From RI-43 sp033764725 (lineage in GTDB: Bacteria > Pseudomonadota > Alphaproteobacteria > Caulobacterales > Aquidulcibacteraceae): a DNA stretch of 64,000 bases. How positions within the stretch are numbered: position 1 is the stretch's first letter; each line of letters begins with the position of its first letter. The notes under the pieces are model-generated. The model was not told the DNA's origin. It made no database searches and was given only the letters and a program-made list of their open reading frames with translations. Shown here piece by piece: positions 32,982-43,213 of the stretch. The position numbers and the translations under genes were made by a program. The DNA is taken from contig JANRIR010000063.1 in assembly GCA_033764725.1 (NCBI GenBank), positions 1 to 64,000 of the forward strand, written 5' to 3'.

Positions 32982-34886
<1,905 letters not shown>

Positions 34887-34915
34887 TCCGATCTCGCTCC
34901 TGTCAGCTCACTCTC

Positions 34916-34939
34916 GCCTCCCCCGCTTGCGGGGGAGGC
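34916..34939. repeat. Perfect 24 bp GC-rich palindrome between dnaK and dnaJ
   Basis: Two 11 bp arms (GCCTCCCCCGC and GCGGGGGAGGC) flank a 2 bp centre. This resembles short palindromic repeats common between genes in alphaproteobacterial genomes. In RNA it forms a very stable hairpin between dnaK and dnaJ and could protect dnaK mRNA or lower dnaJ expression. No T-run follows. Confidence 0.85.
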
Positions 34940-34962
34940 CATGAGCGCAAGGCTTGCGTCGT

Positions 34963-36108
34963 ATGACTGACGAAGACTTCTATGCCGTTCTCGGAGTGGA
35001 CCGCAGCGCCGACGCCGCGGCGTTGAAGAGCGCCTATCGCAAGCTGGCGATGAAGCATCACCCTGACCAGAATCCCGGCTGCAAGGTCTCGGAAGAAAAG
35101 TTCAAGCAGATCAGCGAAGCCTATGCGGTGCTCTCCGATCCGGAAAAGCGCGCCCGCTATGACCGCTTCGGCCGCGCCGCCTTCCAGAACGGGGCAGGCC
35201 CCGGCGCCGGCCCCGGCTTCGCGGACTTCTCCGATCTGTTCAACGAAATCTTCGGCGGCGACATCGGCGATATTTTTGGCCGCGGCGCGCAGCGCCCGCG
35301 CGGCCCGCAGCGCGGCCAAGATTTGCGCTACGATCTCGAGATCACTCTGGAGCAGGCCTTCACCGGCGCCGAGCGCGACATCGCAATCACGTCGGCGGTT
35401 GCGTGCGAGGCCTGCGGCGGCGACGGCGCCGAAGGCGCAGCCGCGCCGGAGACCTGCCGCACCTGCGCCGGGGCCGGCCAGGTGCGCGCGAGCCAAGGCA
35501 TGTTCCGTGTCGTGCGCACCTGCCCGACCTGCAACGGCATGGGCCAAACCATCAAGAACCCGTGCCGCGTCTGCAACGGCCGCGGGCTGACGCCGAAAGA
35601 CCGCACATCGCGGGTGAAAATCCCCGCCGGGGTCGAAGACGGCACGCGCATCCGCCTGTCGGGCGAGGGCGACGCCGGCATGCGCGGCGGCCCTCCGGGC
35701 GATTTGTATCTCTTTCTGTCTGTGCGGCCGCACGAATTGTTCGAGCGCGAAGGGCCGGATCTGTTCTGCCGCGCGCCGGTGCCGATGGCGACCGCCGCGC
35801 TCGGCGGCGACGTCGAAATCCCGACGATCGAGGGCGTGCGCACCAAGGTGACCATTCCGGCGGGCGCGCAAACCGGGCGGCGCTTCCGCCTCAAGGGCAA
35901 GGGCATGACGGCGCTGCGCGCGCGCGAGCGCGGGGACCTGCACGTCGAGATTTTCGTCGAAACACCGGTCAATCTCACGCCGAAGCAGCGCAAGCTTCTG
36001 GAGGAATTCTCCCAGAGCTGCACGGAAGACGCGCACCCGCAAAGCCACGGCTTCTTCGACAGCGTGAAACGCTTCTTCGAGGGCCGTCAGGACGGCGCCA
36101 AACCCTGA
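34963..36108 (+). CDS. dnaJ: Hsp40 co-chaperone DnaJ
   Basis: Stimulates DnaK ATPase and delivers substrates. 381 residues: J domain with HPD (KLAMKHHPDQNPG), a short Gly-rich linker (NGAGPGAGPGFADFSDLFNEIFGG), four zinc-finger CxxCxGxG-type motifs (CEACGGDG, CRTCAGAG, CPTCNGMG, CRVCNGRG) and the C-terminal substrate domains. The ATG at 34963 is preferred over a TTG three codons upstream. The G/F region is shorter than in E. coli DnaJ. Confidence 0.97.
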   Translation: MTDEDFYAVLGVDRSADAAALKSAYRKLAMKHHPDQNPGCKVSEEKFKQISEAYAVLSDPEKRARYDRFGRAAFQNGAGPGAGPGFADFSDLFNEIFGGDIGDIFGRGAQRPRGPQRGQDLRYDLEITLEQAFTGAERDIAITSAVACEACGGDGAEGAAAPETCRTCAGAGQVRASQGMFRVVRTCPTCNGMGQTIKNPCRVCNGRGLTPKDRTSRVKIPAGVEDGTRIRLSGEGDAGMRGGPPGDLYLFLSVRPHELFEREGPDLFCRAPVPMATAALGGDVEIPTIEGVRTKVTIPAGAQTGRRFRLKGKGMTALRARERGDLHVEIFVETPVNLTPKQRKLLEEFSQSCTEDAHPQSHGFFDSVKRFFEGRQDGAKP

Positions 36109-36197
36109 CCGGCCTTCGCGGCGCCGCTTCAGGTTGACGCTCTCGCCGCAATGGATTGAATCCGCGCGGTTTCGGCACGCTAGGAAGGCGCACGCGG

Positions 36198-38867
36198 GTG
36201 GAATACGCGCTCATCGCCATCGCGGCGATCGCCGCTTTCGGCGCTGTGTCGCTGCCCATCCTGGTGTGGGCGTCGATGCGGCGCACCGAAGCGCTGCGCC
36301 AGGCGCTCAATGCGGCGATGACGCGCATCGACGTGCTGGAGACCGCCGTCGCCACAGCCGCGCTCGAGCCGCGACCCCAGCAGGCCACGCTCGCTAGCGG
36401 GCAAGCGCCTGAGGCCATTGCGGCGGCGTTCGATCCGCCTGCTCTTGTCGCGCCTGTCGCCGCGCTGATCGCGGACGCGCGTCCGGCCGCTGCGGCGACA
36501 GCCGCCTTCGAGCCGGTTGCGCCGCCCGCCGAGGCCGCGCCGCTCGCGCCGCAAGCCGAGGCCGCGGTCCAATCCGGCGCGGTTGTGATGCTTCTGGCGC
36601 CGCTGGCGGTGGCGGCGGCGGCCGCCGCGCTCGCCGGGGGCGCCAGCGGCGCGATCCCGGCTACAGCCGGCGCCGGATTGGCGGGCGCCGCGGGCGCAGC
36701 CGCCATCGCCGCGGCGGAAGCGCTGCGCCGCCGGGCGCCGTTGCAGCCGGCCGTGGGCGAGGTTCTGGTCGGGGTCGGGCTTGTCCTCATCGTGCTCGCC
36801 GCGCGTTATGCGGCGGCGCCGTTCGCGGTGGCGCCGCCTGCGGCGTCCTATGCAGCGTGCGTCGCCTGCGCCGCAGCATGCTTCTTCTTGTCGGGCCGCT
36901 ATGGAGCCGCCTTGTCCTATATCGGCGCAGCGATCGCATGCGCGACGCCCGCGTTGTTTCCGCTGGCGGATTTTCCAGTCGCTGCGCATTGCGTGGTGAT
37001 CATCGCGGCGACGACGGCGGCGATGATCGATTCGCGGCGCCACGCGACGCCGCCTCTCGCTTGGTTGACGGTCGGCGGCGCGATCGCGTGGGGCGGCGTG
37101 TTCGCCTGGATCGGCGGCGACGCGCTGCATGTTGCAACGGTGGGCGGTTTCGCCGCCGCGCTCGCCGCGCTCGGCCTCGGCTACGCTAGCGACGCGGCGC
37201 GCGGCATTGCGCCGTTTCCCCGCCCTTGGGCCGCGGCTTGGCGCGAACCGCTGATTGTCGCGCACATCGAGAGCGTCGCGGCGAGCGCGATGATCCTCGC
37301 CACGCTGGCGCGCAATGGGGAGAGCGGCGGCGCGATTGTGTTCAGCGCCATCGCGCTGATGACGCTGAGCGCCGCCGCCAGCGCGTGGCGGCCCGCGCTG
37401 ACGCTGACGCCGTTCATCGCCGGACTCGCCGCCGCCGCGGCGCTGCTGATCTGGCCGTCTGGCCCGACCGCAGCGCCCAACCTAATCACGGCCGCGGCCG
37501 CGCTCGCCCTCTGCGCCAGTTGCGCGGGGGCCTTCCTGCAATGGCGACAGCCCGAAACGCCCGCCGGCGCAGCGCTCGCCAGCCTCATGCCGATCGCCGC
37601 GCTGGCGGCCGCGCGCATTCACCTCGGCGCATTCGGGCAGGAGGAGGTTTGGATCGGCGTCGCGGCGGCGGTCACGCTGCTCAACGCGCTCGCCGCCTGG
37701 CGCGCGACGCGCACGGACGCTGCAACCTTCTGGATCGCGGGCGCGGCGTGCGGCGCTGCGATTGCAGCGTGGATCGCGACGCCGCCCGCCTTGGCGCTGT
37801 TGACGCTGTCGTGCACGGTGATCGGCTTGGCCATTGTCGACGCTGTGATCGACCAGCGCGGCCTGCGCCTCGCCGCTGGCCTCGTCTCAGGCGCGGCGTT
37901 GGCGCAGCTCCTCTTCGCCAACGCTGCGGCGGAAGCCCAGGTGGCGGCCTTCGGCTGGTCGTCGCCGGCAACCCCATTGATCGCCTTCACGGCGACCTGC
38001 TTCGCTGTCGCCAGCAGCGTGTTCGCCTATCGGGCCGACCGTAAACAGGCGCTCGCCCCGCAGGGGCTGATGATGGCGGCGATCACCTTGGCTTGCGCGG
38101 CGGTGGCGCTTTGGGTGCGCGACGCCTGGCGAGAGGCGCAGGCCGCTGCGCCGGTCGTGACCCTGGAGGAGATCGGGCTCTATGCCGGCGCGCTGCTGCT
38201 CGCGGCGATCGCCTTCGCCTGGCGCTTCGGTTCGCGCGCGACGCCGTTGCCGTTTTTCGCCGAAGCGCTGATGGCCGTCGGCGCAGCGGCGCTCTCCCTC
38301 TTCGGCGCCGGCCTTGTGTGCAATCCATGGTGGGGCGTCGCGCCTGCAACCGTTTATGGCGGCCCGGGCCTAAACTCGCTTCTCGCCGGCTTCGCCATCC
38401 CTGCAATCGGCTTCTTCGCCTATGCGCAGCTGCGCGCGGCGCAGGGCTATCGCGAGCGCGCCGCGCTGGCGGCGAGCGTGGGGGCGCTCTTGGCGCTGCT
38501 GAATGTCCTTTTGGAGATCCGCCGGCTGTTCCAGGGCGCAGACATGGCGATCGCCGCGACGGCGCCGCTCGAAGGATGGGCGATCACGCTCGCGCTTCTC
38601 GGCTTCGCCGGCGCGGTGCTCGCGGCGGGCTTCGAAATGGCCGACCGCCGGGTGCGCGCGCTCGCCCTCGCCATTGCGCTGGCGGCGCTGGTGAAAAGCG
38701 CGGTCTTCGATGTCGGCGCCCTTTCGGGCTTCGGCGCAGTCGCCGTGCTTGCGCTGCTTGTCGCGTTGGGCGGCGCGCTTGTGATAGCGTTTCGCCGCTA
38801 TGCGTGGTCCGTCGATGGACAAAGGGTCATTATGATCGCCGATCCCAATCTGATGCCGCCGCGATGA
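36198..38867 (+). CDS. DUF2339 family large polytopic membrane protein
   Basis: About 889 residues. A first helix (MEYALIAIAAIAAFGAVSLPILVWASM) is followed by a short coiled segment (ALRQALNAAMTRIDVLETAVATA), an Ala/Pro-rich stretch to ~130, and then some 20 or more hydrophobic segments to the end. That layout is typical of DUF2339, whose function is unknown. The GTG at 36198 has AGGAAGG nine bases upstream. Its stop overlaps the dapB start (ATGA), so the two are coupled. Confidence 0.82.
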   Translation: MEYALIAIAAIAAFGAVSLPILVWASMRRTEALRQALNAAMTRIDVLETAVATAALEPRPQQATLASGQAPEAIAAAFDPPALVAPVAALIADARPAAAATAAFEPVAPPAEAAPLAPQAEAAVQSGAVVMLLAPLAVAAAAAALAGGASGAIPATAGAGLAGAAGAAAIAAAEALRRRAPLQPAVGEVLVGVGLVLIVLAARYAAAPFAVAPPAASYAACVACAAACFFLSGRYGAALSYIGAAIACATPALFPLADFPVAAHCVVIIAATTAAMIDSRRHATPPLAWLTVGGAIAWGGVFAWIGGDALHVATVGGFAAALAALGLGYASDAARGIAPFPRPWAAAWREPLIVAHIESVAASAMILATLARNGESGGAIVFSAIALMTLSAAASAWRPALTLTPFIAGLAAAAALLIWPSGPTAAPNLITAAAALALCASCAGAFLQWRQPETPAGAALASLMPIAALAAARIHLGAFGQEEVWIGVAAAVTLLNALAAWRATRTDAATFWIAGAACGAAIAAWIATPPALALLTLSCTVIGLAIVDAVIDQRGLRLAAGLVSGAALAQLLFANAAAEAQVAAFGWSSPATPLIAFTATCFAVASSVFAYRADRKQALAPQGLMMAAITLACAAVALWVRDAWREAQAAAPVVTLEEIGLYAGALLLAAIAFAWRFGSRATPLPFFAEALMAVGAAALSLFGAGLVCNPWWGVAPATVYGGPGLNSLLAGFAIPAIGFFAYAQLRAAQGYRERAALAASVGALLALLNVLLEIRRLFQGADMAIAATAPLEGWAITLALLGFAGAVLAAGFEMADRRVRALALAIALAALVKSAVFDVGALSGFGAVAVLALLVALGGALVIAFRRYAWSVDGQRVIMIADPNLMPPR

Positions 38868-39679
38868 CGCTGCGTATCGCCATCGCCGGGGCCGCGGGAC
38901 GCATGGGCGCAGCACTCACGCGCGCCGCGCATGCCCGCGACGACATGCGCATCGTCGGCGCCACAGAACGCTCTGGCGCGGCGCTCGGCGCGGATATCGC
39001 CACGCTTGCGGGTCTGCCTGGCGAACTCGGCGTGCGGACGTGCGAAACCGCCGCGGAAGCGGCCGCCGCCGCCGACGTGTGGATTGATTTCACTACGCCC
39101 GAAGCGACCATCGCGGCGCTGCGCAGCTTGCGCGGCGTGCGCGCGGCGATCGTGGGCTCCACAGGGTTTTCCGGCGCCATGCATGAGGGCGTCATCAACG
39201 CCGCTGCGCAACGTTTCGCCGTCGTGCGCAGCGGCAATTTCAGCATCGGCGTCACCGTCATGACCGACCTTGTGCGCCGCGCCGCTGCTGCGCTCGGCGC
39301 TGACTGGGACATCGAGATCGTCGAGGCGCATCATCGCCGCAAGATCGATGCGCCGTCTGGCACTGCGCTGATGCTTGGCCAAGCGGCGGCCGATGGGCGC
39401 GGCGGCGCGTTGGAGGCGCTCGAGCTGCCGCCGCGGGACGGCCAGGTCGGACCGCGGCCGGAGGGCGGCATCGGCTTCGCAGTCGTCCGCGGCGGCGGCA
39501 TCGTGGGCGAGCACGAGGTCTTGTTCGCCGGCGAACGCGAAGTGCTGCGCCTCGCGCATCAGGCGCTCGACCGCGCGATCTTCGCAGAAGGCGCTTTGCG
39601 CGCCGCGCTCTGGGCCGCAGAGCAGCCGCCCGGCCTCTACGACATGCGCGACGTGCTCGGGCTCAATGCCGGGGCGTAG
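38864..39679 (+). CDS. dapB: 4-hydroxy-tetrahydrodipicolinate reductase
   Basis: NAD(P)H-dependent step of the diaminopimelate/lysine pathway, feeding peptidoglycan. 271 residues: Rossmann motif IAIAGAAGRMGAALTRAA, WIDFTTPEATIAALR, VGSTGFSGAMHEGVI, SGNFSIGVTVM, and the substrate motif EIVEAHHRRKIDAPSGTALML. The ATG at 38864 overlaps the DUF2339 stop. The last 17 bp overlap the convergent DUF2244 gene. Confidence 0.97.
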   Translation: MTLRIAIAGAAGRMGAALTRAAHARDDMRIVGATERSGAALGADIATLAGLPGELGVRTCETAAEAAAAADVWIDFTTPEATIAALRSLRGVRAAIVGSTGFSGAMHEGVINAAAQRFAVVRSGNFSIGVTVMTDLVRRAAAALGADWDIEIVEAHHRRKIDAPSGTALMLGQAAADGRGGALEALELPPRDGQVGPRPEGGIGFAVVRGGGIVGEHEVLFAGEREVLRLAHQALDRAIFAEGALRAALWAAEQPPGLYDMRDVLGLNAGA

Positions 39680-40166
39680 CGCGGGCGCGCGCGAGCGCCT
39701 GGCGCAGTGCGGCGGCGAACGCGTCGCGCTCCTGCGGCGAGAGAAACGCGCCGATGCGCAGGGCGCGGCCCGCCGAAGCGATCCGCACCGCGCCGGAATC
39801 CTGCGCCACCTGCGCCCATTGCGGGCTGACCTGCCACGTCTCGCCGGCGCCGAAAGCAGGCCTGCGCTCAACCATGACGCGCGCAGGACAGATCTGCACG
39901 ATCTCGCGCGCGCGGCCGGATGCATAATTGACGCGAAAGGCAATGATCAAAGCGATCATGCCGGCGAGCAGGAAGCCGGAAACCGGATAGGCGCCCTGCG
40001 CCCAGAACACACAGGCGAGCGCGATCTCCAGCGCCGCCACGACGCCGATCAGGCGCCAGAACCAGCGCTGCGACAGCGACCGGTTCGGCGACAGCGTCGC
40101 GTCGAACACCAGATCCGAGCGATCGACCACGCCCGCGCTCGTGATGCGTTCCCAATGCGGCGACAT
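39663..40166 (-). CDS. DUF2244 family membrane protein
   Basis: 167 residues matching DUF2244: FDATLSPNRSLSQRWFWRLIGVVAALEIALACVFWAQGAYPVSGFLLAGMIALIIAFRVNYASGRAREIVQI. Two transmembrane helices form a hairpin, followed by a soluble C-terminal domain (VMVERRPAFGAGETWQVSP.WAQV...IGAFLSPQER). The function is unknown. The ATG at 40166 overlaps the nth ATG; no ribosome binding site was seen, so the true start is open to question. Confidence 0.82.
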   Translation of the reverse strand: MSPHWERITSAGVVDRSDLVFDATLSPNRSLSQRWFWRLIGVVAALEIALACVFWAQGAYPVSGFLLAGMIALIIAFRVNYASGRAREIVQICPARVMVERRPAFGAGETWQVSPQWAQVAQDSGAVRIASAGRALRIGAFLSPQERDAFAAALRQALARARATPRH

Positions 40167-40932
40167 GGCTAAATCTGTGCCCCAAGCAACGGCCCGCGCC
40201 AAGTCGGGCGTTCGGTCGCGCGGCCTAACGCGCGCGGACGTCGAGACGATCTTTGCGCGCCTCGCCGCCGAACGCCCCGACCCGCGCACCGAACTCGACT
40301 TCACCTCGCCGTTCACGCTGCTCGTCGCGGTGGTGCTGTCCGCCCAGGCCACCGACAAGGGCGTGAACAAGGCGACCAAGGGATTGTTCGCGGCGGCCGA
40401 TACGCCAGAGAAGATGGCCGCGCTCGGCGAAGACGGCATCGCAGAGCATATCCGCACCATTGGCCTGTGGCGGGCCAAGGCGAAAAACGTCGCGGCGTTG
40501 TCACGGCTGTTGATCGAGCGCCATGGCGGCGAGACGCCGCATGACCGCGCCGCGCTGGAGGCCCTACCCGGCGTCGGAAGGAAAACGGCGAACGTCGTGC
40601 TCGCTGAAGCGTTCGGCGAGCCTACCATTGCGGTCGATACGCACGTGTTCCGCGTCGCGCGGCGCATCGGATTGTCGAAAGGCGCGACCCCAGACGCCGT
40701 CGAGGCCGATCTGATGCGCGTCACACCGCCGCCATTTCTGCGCGGGGCGCATCATTGGTTGATCCTGCATGGTCGCTATCGATGCGTCGCCCGCGCGCCG
40801 CGCTGCGCGGACTGCGCCATCGCCGATCTTTGCCGGTTTCCGGACAAAAGCGGCGCTCAAGCCCCTGCGCCGCGCAAGACCGCGTCGACCAAGCGCGCAG
40901 CGCCCTCGGGCGCGAAGCGCAGGAAAAGATAG
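40165..40932 (+). CDS. nth: Endonuclease III (DNA glycosylase/AP lyase)
   Basis: Removes oxidised pyrimidines. 255 residues. The helix-hairpin-helix LEALPGVGRKTANVVL carries the catalytic Lys, the catalytic Asp is in VDTHVFRVARRIGL, and the [4Fe-4S] cluster is CVARAPRCADCAIADLC (C-X6-C-X2-C-X5-C). A basic Lys/Arg-rich tail (KTASTKRAAPSGAKRRKR) is an extension that overlaps the ATP-grasp gene by 76 bp. The start is ambiguous: ATG 40165, or an ATG/GTG 7-8 codons earlier. Confidence 0.95.
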   Translation: MAKSVPQATARAKSGVRSRGLTRADVETIFARLAAERPDPRTELDFTSPFTLLVAVVLSAQATDKGVNKATKGLFAAADTPEKMAALGEDGIAEHIRTIGLWRAKAKNVAALSRLLIERHGGETPHDRAALEALPGVGRKTANVVLAEAFGEPTIAVDTHVFRVARRIGLSKGATPDAVEADLMRVTPPPFLRGAHHWLILHGRYRCVARAPRCADCAIADLCRFPDKSGAQAPAPRKTASTKRAAPSGAKRRKR

Positions 40933-41744
40933 GGCTCGATCGCCTCAATCTCGATGACGAGCCAATCGCCCGTGTGACCCTGCACGAGGTCAACGCGCGC
41001 ATAAATCGCCTTCTCCGGCAACGCCGAAAGGGCGCGCAGAGCGACGATGCGCGCGGCCTCGTCCGGCGCCCAGGGCTCGAAACGCGCATCGAGCGCATTG
41101 GCGAACCAATGCCCCGGCGCCGGCGATTTGCGCACGGCGTGCGAGAACGCGCCGTCGAAATAGACCAGCGAGCGCTCCCCGATCGTTTCGATTGACGGCA
41201 AGTAAGGCTGCAGCATCGCCGGCCCCGCCGGGCCGCGCATGAGATCGGCTTCACTCCAAGCGTTGCGTTGCAGCCGCAAGGTGTTGCGCGAGCCCGCGCC
41301 GACTTGCGGCTTGATCACCAGCTCCGCCGTTTCAAAAGCGTCGAACGCCTTCGCCACGCTGCGCGCGTCGAGCGCATCGGCCCAAAGCGTCGGGATCACC
41401 GGCATGCCCGCGCGCTCCGCCGCAATTAGATAATCCTTTCGGCCGTTCCAGCGCACGATCGCGGGTGCGTTCATCACGCGCACGCCGCGCGCCTCCAGGC
41501 GCATCAATGCCTGAAGGAATTCAGCGCTGCGCTCGGGATAATCCCAGCAGGAGCGGATCAACGCGACATCGCAATCGGCTCTCGACAAATCCGGATCGTC
41601 CCAGACCCGCACAGAGAGCGCCGCGCCGCGCGCCGCCGCGGCGGCTTCGACGAGCGCGAAATCCGGCGCCTCAAGAGAGGGCAATGCGCCCGGCGGCAGC
41701 GGCGCGCCGCGCCACGCCCGGCCCGTGAGATAGGCGATCCGCAT
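40857..41744 (-). CDS. ATP-grasp superfamily protein, ligase-like
   Basis: About 295 residues with ATP-grasp character: MRIAYLTGRAWRG, SCWDYPER, VRWNGRKDYLIAAERAGMPVIPTLW, VIKPQVGAGSRNTLRL (ATP-binding), MLQPYLPSIETIGERSLVYFDGAFSHAVRKSP, and the metal-binding YARVDLVQGHTGDWLVIEIEAIEPYLFL. The substrate is unknown; glutathione-synthetase-like or RimK-like ligation of an amino acid or peptide is possible. The lipoprotein gene ends 4 bp upstream, on the same strand. Confidence 0.8.
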   Translation of the reverse strand: MRIAYLTGRAWRGAPLPPGALPSLEAPDFALVEAAAAARGAALSVRVWDDPDLSRADCDVALIRSCWDYPERSAEFLQALMRLEARGVRVMNAPAIVRWNGRKDYLIAAERAGMPVIPTLWADALDARSVAKAFDAFETAELVIKPQVGAGSRNTLRLQRNAWSEADLMRGPAGPAMLQPYLPSIETIGERSLVYFDGAFSHAVRKSPAPGHWFANALDARFEPWAPDEAARIVALRALSALPEKAIYARVDLVQGHTGDWLVIEIEAIEPYLFLRFAPEGAARLVDAVLRGAGA

Positions 41745-41748
41745 CGCG

Positions 41749-42222
41749 CTAGGAGACGCTCTGGCGTCGTTCGGCGGCGGCGGCGCAGGCTTCAAGGCTT
41801 GGCGGCGGATCGCCGGCGCGTCGCGGGCCTGGTTGAACCTCGCTGAGGCGCAGCACGTTGCGCGCATCCGCCGCGAAGAGCAGCGCGAGCGCGCACCCTT
41901 CGAGGCGATAGGTCAAGATCGCGCCCGCCCCGTCGCGCCGCGCGATGTCGGCCGGTCCGAGGCGCTGCTCAACCTGATCAAGACTGGGCGCTTGAGCTGC
42001 GCCCGCCTGCGACAAAAAATGGCTGAGGGCTTCGCGCGGCGCGGAAGGCGAAGGCGCGCCGGGGATCGGGTTTGGCGTGCGCTGCACAGCCGTGGCGCAC
42101 GCGGCGAGGCAGAGGCTGGCGACGATCGCCGGGCCGCCGGCCGTCGCTGCACGGCGCTGGGCGCTTGCGTCCCCGCCGCCGCTTCGCCTATTCGGCCCAT
42201 GACTTATCCGAAAGATGCTCAA
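41749..42222 (-). CDS. Small hypothetical lipoprotein
   Basis: 157 residues. A basic N-terminus and hydrophobic stretch end in the lipobox LCLAAC (Cys 42). A Pro-rich linker follows, then a small domain with SLDQVEQRLGPADIARRDGAGAILTYRLEGCALALLFAAD, reminiscent of SmpA/OmlA-like folds. No function was recognised. The TTG start at 42222 is supported by a strong ribosome binding site (GGGGAGG, 6 nt away). It shares one base with the ATG of the divergent kinase gene. Confidence 0.7.
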   Translation of the reverse strand: MSIFRISHGPNRRSGGGDASAQRRAATAGGPAIVASLCLAACATAVQRTPNPIPGAPSPSAPREALSHFLSQAGAAQAPSLDQVEQRLGPADIARRDGAGAILTYRLEGCALALLFAADARNVLRLSEVQPGPRRAGDPPPSLEACAAAAERRQSVS

Positions 42223-43211
42223 TGACGCCTCCCCATGACGTTGTCGCTGTCGGCAACGCGATTGTCGACATTCTCGCGCAAGCGTCCGACGACTTTTTGG
42301 CGCGGCATGAAATCGTGCGCGGCGCGATGACGCTGATCGACGAAGCGCGTGCGGATTTTCTGACTGGCCTGTTTCCCGATCCCATTTTCGCCGCCGGGGG
42401 CTCCGCCGCCAACAGCGTCACCGGCGTCGCCAGCCTCGGCGGCAGCGCCGCCTATATCGGCAAGGTCGCCGACGATGCGCTGGGCGCGCGCTTCATCAAG
42501 GAGTTCCGCGCCGGCGGCGTCGCATTCGACAGCGCCGCGCGGCCTGGACCGCCCTCGACGGCGCGCTGCATCATCGCCGTGTCGCCCGACGGGCAACGCT
42601 CGATGAACACCTATCTGGGCGCCTCGACCCTGCTTGAACCAGCAGACGTCGTTCCTTCGGTGATTCAATCGGGGGCGATCGTTTTCTTGGAAGGCTATCT
42701 GTTCGATCGCGATGAAGCGAAGGCTGCTTTCGTGCGCGCAGCGGAGATCGCCAAAGCGGCGGGGCGCAGAGTGGCGCTGACGACGTCCGACGTGTTTTGC
42801 GTTGAGCGGCACAGGACCAGCTTTCGTCATTTGGTGGCGGGGCACATCGACGTGCTCTTGGCCAATGAAGGCGAATTGCTTTCGCTTTATGAAACCGCGT
42901 CGCTGACCGAGGCGCTCGCGGCGGCGCGTGCGGATTGTCCGGTCGTTGCGGTCACGCGGTCGGCGCAAGGCTCGATCGTCGCCGACGCGGCCGGCGCGGT
43001 CGAGATTGCGGCCGAGCCGGTGGCGCAGGTCGTCGACACCACCGGCGCCGGCGATTTGTACGCCGCCGGTTTCCTGTTCGGGCTCTCCCGTGGACGACCG
43101 CTGGCGGAATGTGGGAAGCTCGGCGCGATCGCGGCGGGCGAAGTGATTTCTCACATGGGACCGCGCCCGGAAACGCGTCTCGACGCGCTGGTGCGCGCCG
43201 CGGGCCTTTAG
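42222..43211 (+). CDS. PfkB-family carbohydrate kinase, adenosine-kinase-like
   Basis: 329 residues of the ribokinase fold: DVVAVGNAIVDILAQ, FAAGGSAANSVTGVASLGGSAAYIGKVADDALG, STARCIIAVSPDGQRSMNTYLGAS, and the anion-hole motif VVDTTGAGDLYAAGFLFGLSRG with catalytic Asp. Adenosine kinase or another sugar/nucleoside kinase is likely. The ATG at 42222 was chosen by the family N-terminus. Its stop lies 2 bp from the convergent hslU stop. Confidence 0.88.
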   Translation: MTPPHDVVAVGNAIVDILAQASDDFLARHEIVRGAMTLIDEARADFLTGLFPDPIFAAGGSAANSVTGVASLGGSAAYIGKVADDALGARFIKEFRAGGVAFDSAARPGPPSTARCIIAVSPDGQRSMNTYLGASTLLEPADVVPSVIQSGAIVFLEGYLFDRDEAKAAFVRAAEIAKAAGRRVALTTSDVFCVERHRTSFRHLVAGHIDVLLANEGELLSLYETASLTEALAAARADCPVVAVTRSAQGSIVADAAGAVEIAAEPVAQVVDTTGAGDLYAAGFLFGLSRGRPLAECGKLGAIAAGEVISHMGPRPETRLDALVRAAGL

Positions 43212-43213
43212 GC

